Shown here piece by piece: positions 4,772 through 8,215 of a stretch of DNA of 8,215 bases. A program made the position numbers and the translations under genes. The stretch is from positions 1-8,215 of the forward strand of contig JAFDJC010000137.1 in NCBI GenBank assembly GCA_019307665.1. The letters run 5' to 3'. Source of the stretch: Deltaproteobacteria bacterium. Lineage in GTDB: Bacteria; Desulfobacterota; Desulfobacteria; Desulfobacterales; SURF-7. Numbering within the stretch: position 1 is the stretch's first letter; every line of letters begins with the position of its first letter. The notes beneath the pieces are model-generated. The model searched no databases, was not told where the DNA came from, and saw nothing but the letters and a program-made list of their open reading frames with translations.

Positions 4772-6610
4772 TCAACCATATAAATCTTCTGCAACCTTCT
4801 GAAGCCCCAGCTCCATCAACTTTTCTTTAGTCGGTTTTCCTGTTTCCATATCCCATTTGCTGACAGTATAAAATTCCTTGAGCATCATATCCATATCCGG
4901 TTCAATGCCTGCGGTACCGCCCTCGTTTAAGGCCTTGCGTGCAATTTCAGGGAGCTTGTCGTCCTCACAAGTCACGCCCAGTTTATTGTTGATGGCTCTT
5001 TTTAAATTCAAAGAACGTTCGCCGAACGTCAGTAAATCCATGGTCTTGAAGTCTTTTCCTGTAATATTGGCAAGGATTTGTGCGATCATCGATGCGGGTA
5101 TGGGTGAAAATTGGCATAACGTGAAACTGTTGTAAAGCTCACAAAACTGCAACAATTTTGCCGTCAGCGCTCCTTTTTGATTGGGATCGTTTTTATCTGT
5201 GAACGTAATGCCGAGGCTCAGGCCCAATTCGTTTCCCGGTGCATCCAGACTGTAAAAAGCCCCTTTTAAATGGCAAGCGCCCCTGGGGCCCACGGCGTAT
5301 GCCAGGGCAGCGCCCTGGTATGCCCTGGGATCATGCATGGGGATTTCAAGACCCTTCACATGCGCAGCTTCCTCCGGATCTGCTCCAAGTTCTGCTGCCA
5401 TCTGTTTAACACCCTTGGACAGCAGTTTGCCGATACCCTCCTGGTTGATAATCATTTCAATGAGCTTTAAAATGATCGCTTTATCACCCCAGGAAATTTC
5501 CATGCCTGCTTTTTCTTTTGTGAGAATCCCTTTTTCATATAAATGCATGGCAAATGCAATGGAAACGCCGGCAGAAATGGTATCAATGCCATGGGTATTG
5601 CAAAGATGGTTTGCCATTACAATGGAATCAGTATCAAAATTCATGCACAGCGGGCCAAACGCGCCCACTGTTTCATATTCAGGACCGTCCACCTGTTTAA
5701 TGTCATCCGAAAAGTCTTTAATGATTCTCCCGCAGCCGATGGGACATCCGGAGCATGCGTAATTGGACATTCGATAGCGATCTCTAAATGCCGGCCCATG
5801 GATTTTTGCCGCCGGGAAAACGCTTTTCGTAAAATATTTAGCAGGCGCGTCCCCCAGTCGCATGGCAAGGTCCATATAAAAGTTTGTGCCGTAAAGCTTG
5901 TACGCCTGGGTATAGATGTTGCTCATGATGCTGTCACGTGCTTCGTTGATCACAGTTTTCAGTTGTTCGGAATGTGCAATTGTTGACTTCATTGTACCGG
6001 AAACAACAATGGCTTTTAGATTTTTTGAGCCCATTAAAGCGCCCATACCGCATCTGCCGGCAGCCCGGCCTTCATCGTTCATAATATTTGCATAATGAAT
6101 CAGGTTTTCACCACCCAATCCAATGCAGGCTACAGAAGCTTTGTCACCCACCTCGGCTTTAATTTTTTCCTGTGTTTCATAACTGTCTGCTTTGCCCCAC
6201 AGATGCGTTGCATCATTAATCTCAGTAACCCCTTCTTTTACATATACGTATACGGGTTTTTCAGCCTTACCGGTAATCAATATGCCGTCATAGCCCGTAC
6301 CTTTAAGGCGCATGGGAAATTTCCCTCCGGTTGTGGCCTCCCCCCAGAGACCGGTTCCCGGAGATATACCGCATATGGCAGCACGACTGACCATTGGAAC
6401 GTTGGAACCGGTAAACGGGCCGGTTGCAAATACAATAGGGTTTTCCGGAGAAAGGGGATCCATGCCCGTTTTTACATTTTCATAGATGATTTTTGCGGCC
6501 AGCGTTGATCCGCCGACATATTTTTCCTGATCTTCATCACTGATTGGAATTTCTTCTGTTTTGCTGCTTGTAAGATCGATTTTCAGGAATTTTCCAAAAT
6601 ATCCTTTCAT
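4772..6610 (-). CDS. aor: Tungsten-type aldehyde:ferredoxin oxidoreductase
   Basis: This 612-residue cytoplasmic enzyme family oxidises aldehydes to carboxylates (or reduces acids) using a tungsten bis-pyranopterin cofactor and ferredoxin. The [4Fe-4S] cysteines are C286, C289, C293 and C499, almost the same numbering as in the Pyrococcus furiosus enzyme. Pterin-binding signatures are AGRCGMGALMGSKNLKAI (184-201) and DPRAYQGAALAYAVGPRGAC (427-446), the latter followed by H447, which aligns with the active-site His of the family. E311 and E313 in PEYETVG are the matching acidic residues. The N-terminal domain starts KGYFGKFLKIDL (2-13), as is usual. I chose ATG 6610 over an in-frame ATG at 6658, which would add 16 unrelated residues and overlap the upstream gene; GGAGG sits 7 nt before 6610. 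The gap to the alcohol dehydrogenase is 4 nt. No AorA-like ferredoxin or FAD subunit is adjacent. The aldehyde substrate cannot be read from the sequence. Confidence 0.95.
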   Translation of the reverse strand: MKGYFGKFLKIDLTSSKTEEIPISDEDQEKYVGGSTLAAKIIYENVKTGMDPLSPENPIVFATGPFTGSNVPMVSRAAICGISPGTGLWGEATTGGKFPMRLKGTGYDGILITGKAEKPVYVYVKEGVTEINDATHLWGKADSYETQEKIKAEVGDKASVACIGLGGENLIHYANIMNDEGRAAGRCGMGALMGSKNLKAIVVSGTMKSTIAHSEQLKTVINEARDSIMSNIYTQAYKLYGTNFYMDLAMRLGDAPAKYFTKSVFPAAKIHGPAFRDRYRMSNYACSGCPIGCGRIIKDFSDDIKQVDGPEYETVGAFGPLCMNFDTDSIVMANHLCNTHGIDTISAGVSIAFAMHLYEKGILTKEKAGMEISWGDKAIILKLIEMIINQEGIGKLLSKGVKQMAAELGADPEEAAHVKGLEIPMHDPRAYQGAALAYAVGPRGACHLKGAFYSLDAPGNELGLSLGITFTDKNDPNQKGALTAKLLQFCELYNSFTLCQFSPIPASMIAQILANITGKDFKTMDLLTFGERSLNLKRAINNKLGVTCEDDKLPEIARKALNEGGTAGIEPDMDMMLKEFYTVSKWDMETGKPTKEKLMELGLQKVAEDLYG

Positions 6611-6614
6611 GGGT

Positions 6615-7910
6615 CTACCTCCATGTCTCTGATTGCATATCCAGCAGTTCACCTTCATAGGCGCTAAAAAATATATCTCTGAACTGTTCTTGGTTCAGGT
6701 CATACCAACCAAAGTAGAATCCCGGGTCAGTGGGTGTTTGGTCTATCATCATATCCATGTTTTTTTCAAGGCTATCCTTTGTCACACCGATTTCCTTGAG
6801 GCCAATGGGAAGATGTAAAGATTTCATAAGACCCCGAATTTTTTCAATCAGGTTGGACAGACTCTTTTCATCGGAGTCATTGTCCCGGACGCCAAGCATA
6901 TCACAGAGTTTCAGGTAGCGGTCGGTTATTTTTGAATACACCTGGAGTTCATAAGGGATAAACAAAAGAACCAATACACCGTGATGAATATGAAACAGTC
7001 CGCCGATGGTGTGACCCAGGGCATGAGAAATTCCGGAGCCCCCATTGGCAAGCGGTATTCCCGCCATCATGGCGGCCTGCTGCATTTTCATTCTGGGCAT
7101 CATATCGCTCCCGTCCTTGTATGCACGCGGCAACCATTCAAAAATCATCTCAATCGTTTTTTGTGCAATGGCCTGGTTGATCTCATCTGATTTTGGCGCC
7201 ATAAACCCGTCTATGGCATGGGCCAGGGCATCGGCACCGGTGCCGGCCGTCAGCTCCGGAGGCATTCCAACAGTTAGCGATGGATCAAGCAGGGCAAAAT
7301 CCGGCACAAATTCCGGCAAAGCTCCGGCAACCGGAAGTTTCACACCATCGGGAAATGAAATGACTGCCACGCCTGAGACTTCGGAACCGGTCCCACTGGT
7401 TGTGGGGACAGCCGCCAGCTTGGCTTTATTTCTAAGATTTAACGGGACCAGGGGGCTTAATATTTCCAGCTTGACATCCGGATGCTCATATAAGAGCCAG
7501 GCTGCTTTTGCTGTATCCATGGCAGATCCGCCACCCAGTGCAAAAATCAGGTCGGGTTTGAATCGTATGATCTGATCTGCACAGTCCTTTACCGTATCAA
7601 TCGGGGCATCCGGCTGGGCCTTGGCCCAGGTTTCAAAAGAGATGCCATGCCTTTTTTCATAAGGGCTTATAATTTTTTTGGCAAACCTAACCGCATACTC
7701 ATCGGTTACAATGAACGCCCGTTTGCTTTTACACTCCCTGGCAATCAGATCAACCGCGTCCGGCAGAAGCTGGGGTTCATTAAGAAAGAGGTTAAAACCG
7801 GAAAATACCCGCGGAACAAAAAAAGGCTTCATCAAGTCCCGTATAGATTCCGCCTGTATCATGGGACCGCCCCATGTCTTCAGCAAATATTCGTGCGTCC
7901 AGTAAGTCAT
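6615..7910 (-). CDS. Iron-containing (group III) alcohol dehydrogenase
   Basis: A 431-residue NAD(P)-dependent alcohol/aldehyde oxidoreductase of the FucO/Fe-ADH fold. The nucleotide-binding GGGSAMDTAK (126-135) and TTSGTGSEVS (170-179) are present. Metal ligands by comparison with FucO are D227, H231, H296 and H310, and H300 is the conserved active-site His, all in the expected spacing (DALAHAIDG and GISHALGH...HHG). The catalytic site therefore looks intact. Length is slightly above the usual 380-400 owing to an N-terminal extension of about 25 residues. The start at 7910 is chosen for AGGAGG 4 nt upstream; M17 (7862) is the alternative. Its last codons contain the SD for the downstream aldehyde oxidoreductase. 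I infer that it makes or consumes the aldehyde used by that enzyme. Substrate chain length is unknown. Confidence 0.95.
   Translation of the reverse strand: MTYWTHEYLLKTWGGPMIQAESIRDLMKPFFVPRVFSGFNLFLNEPQLLPDAVDLIARECKSKRAFIVTDEYAVRFAKKIISPYEKRHGISFETWAKAQPDAPIDTVKDCADQIIRFKPDLIFALGGGSAMDTAKAAWLLYEHPDVKLEILSPLVPLNLRNKAKLAAVPTTSGTGSEVSGVAVISFPDGVKLPVAGALPEFVPDFALLDPSLTVGMPPELTAGTGADALAHAIDGFMAPKSDEINQAIAQKTIEMIFEWLPRAYKDGSDMMPRMKMQQAAMMAGIPLANGGSGISHALGHTIGGLFHIHHGVLVLLFIPYELQVYSKITDRYLKLCDMLGVRDNDSDEKSLSNLIEKIRGLMKSLHLPIGLKEIGVTKDSLEKNMDMMIDQTPTDPGFYFGWYDLNQEQFRDIFFSAYEGELLDMQSETWR
6618..6622 (-). promoter_or_regulatory. Ribosome-binding site that fixes the aldehyde oxidoreductase start
   Basis: GGAGG on the minus strand sits inside the final codons of the alcohol dehydrogenase (Trp-Arg-stop), 7 nt before ATG 6610. 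It favours that start over the in-frame ATG at 6658 and suggests translational coupling of the two enzymes. Confidence 0.75.
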
Positions 7911-7914
7911 ATGG

Positions 7915-7920
7915 CCTCCT
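7915..7920 (-). promoter_or_regulatory. Ribosome-binding site for the alcohol dehydrogenase
   Basis: AGGAGG on the minus strand, 4 nt before ATG 7910 and within the 23-nt gap after the SCP2-like gene. Spacing is short, but the match is perfect and it supports the upstream start over M17. Confidence 0.65.
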
Positions 7921-7933
7921 AATTTCTTAATCG

Positions 7934-8215
7934 CTATTCCATGACAAAATTGATGGCAGCGCCAAACCAGGTAAACGAATGAATCTGGCCTTCAATGCCG
8001 ACCAGGTGATTTTGAAGCGCTTCTATTATTCCTTCTTCACCTTTTTTCATGGCATTAAACGCGATCTTGGCATCTGACCAAACAAGGGCGGCATCATATT
8101 GATCCAGCACCGAATCGGCAGAAAACTTGCCATCTTTGAAAATAAATCGTTTTCCTTGTTTATTGTCTTTTGTTTTAACGACAATCATGCATTCATGCAC
8201 CATCAAAAATTTTTT
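7934..8215 (-). CDS. SCP2-like sterol/lipid-binding domain protein, N-terminus cut by the window edge
   Basis: The frame is open to the right edge and reads 93 residues before a TAG at 7934-7936. A TTG (8206) and an ATG (8203) could be starts, but the frame continues upstream and SCP2-like proteins usually carry a further N-terminal helix and strand, so I treat it as partial. Recognisable pattern, numbered from the edge: FIFKDGKFS (24-32), DAALVWSDAKIAFNAM (41-56), a helix-forming EALQNH (65-70), then GIEGQIHSFTWFGAAINF (73-90). This resembles the small bacterial SCP2 fold, which forms a hydrophobic pocket for fatty-acyl or sterol-like ligands. It is cytoplasmic, with no signal visible in the part seen. 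It lies 23 nt upstream of the alcohol dehydrogenase, so it probably shares the operon and might bind a hydrophobic substrate or product. Family assignment is moderate; a function in the pathway is inference. Confidence 0.65.
   Translation of the reverse strand, partial: KKFLMVHECMIVVKTKDNKQGKRFIFKDGKFSADSVLDQYDAALVWSDAKIAFNAMKKGEEGIIEALQNHLVGIEGQIHSFTWFGAAINFVME

Noticed and set aside
4594..4830. Plus-strand 78-codon frame starting in the spacer
   Set aside because: No ribosome site, no motif, and its end overlaps the 3' end of the aldehyde oxidoreductase on the other strand.
5337..5986. Two overlapping plus-strand frames (141 and 147 codons)
   Set aside because: Both are antisense to conserved parts of the aldehyde oxidoreductase, including the cluster cysteines, and neither resembles a protein family.
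6611..6658. Longer aldehyde oxidoreductase start at 6658
   Set aside because: The extra 16 residues are unlike the family N-terminus, overlap the alcohol dehydrogenase, and lack a good SD; ATG 6610 has GGAGG at proper spacing.
7045..7575. Plus-strand open frame of 176 codons
   Set aside because: It is antisense to the alcohol dehydrogenase, whose metal and nucleotide motifs cover exactly this stretch; its low-complexity Ser/Ala/Pro content is typical of a shadow frame.

Overview
All convincing genes in this 8.2 kb window lie on the minus strand, so transcription runs from the right edge to the left. The gene set is a four-subunit 2-oxoacid:ferredoxin oxidoreductase of the 2-oxoglutarate type, a tungsten-type aldehyde:ferredoxin oxidoreductase, an iron-dependent alcohol dehydrogenase, an SCP2-like lipid-binding protein, and an Fe-S flavoprotein that joins an HdrA-like front end to a GltD-like NAD(P)H-binding core. 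Together they point to a strictly anaerobic bacterium that runs central metabolism through low-potential ferredoxin. A sulfate-reducing or syntrophic Desulfobacterota (Desulfobacteraceae-like) is my best guess. That taxonomic call is an inference from gene content and moderate GC, not from a marker gene.

Right block (8215 to 4772): a partial SCP2-like gene, an iron-containing alcohol dehydrogenase and an aldehyde ferredoxin oxidoreductase are packed with gaps of 23 and 4 nt. They look like one operon for alcohol to aldehyde to carboxylate oxidation (or the reverse), with ferredoxin as acceptor of the second step.

Middle (4771 to 4248): 524 nt without a believable gene and very AT-rich. It separates the two operons. 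It holds two interleaved inverted repeats, a compound hairpin flanked by two copies of an AT palindrome, a weak terminator candidate for the right operon and a weak sigma-70-like promoter candidate for the left one.

Left block (4247 to 1): korD, korA, korB, korC, the same D-A-B-C order as the epsilonproteobacterial oorDABC operon. The flavoprotein follows, overlapping korC by an ATGA and running off the left edge. No ORF with both ends in the window covers the flavoprotein. I translated it by hand and found 436 codons open without interruption.

Working together: the alcohol/aldehyde operon and the Kor complex each feed electrons into ferredoxin. The flavoprotein coupled to korC is the most interesting gene. 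It has the parts expected of a dedicated ferredoxin:NAD(P)+ (or bifurcating) module attached to 2-oxoglutarate oxidation. That role is inferred from domains and coupling, not shown by the sequence.
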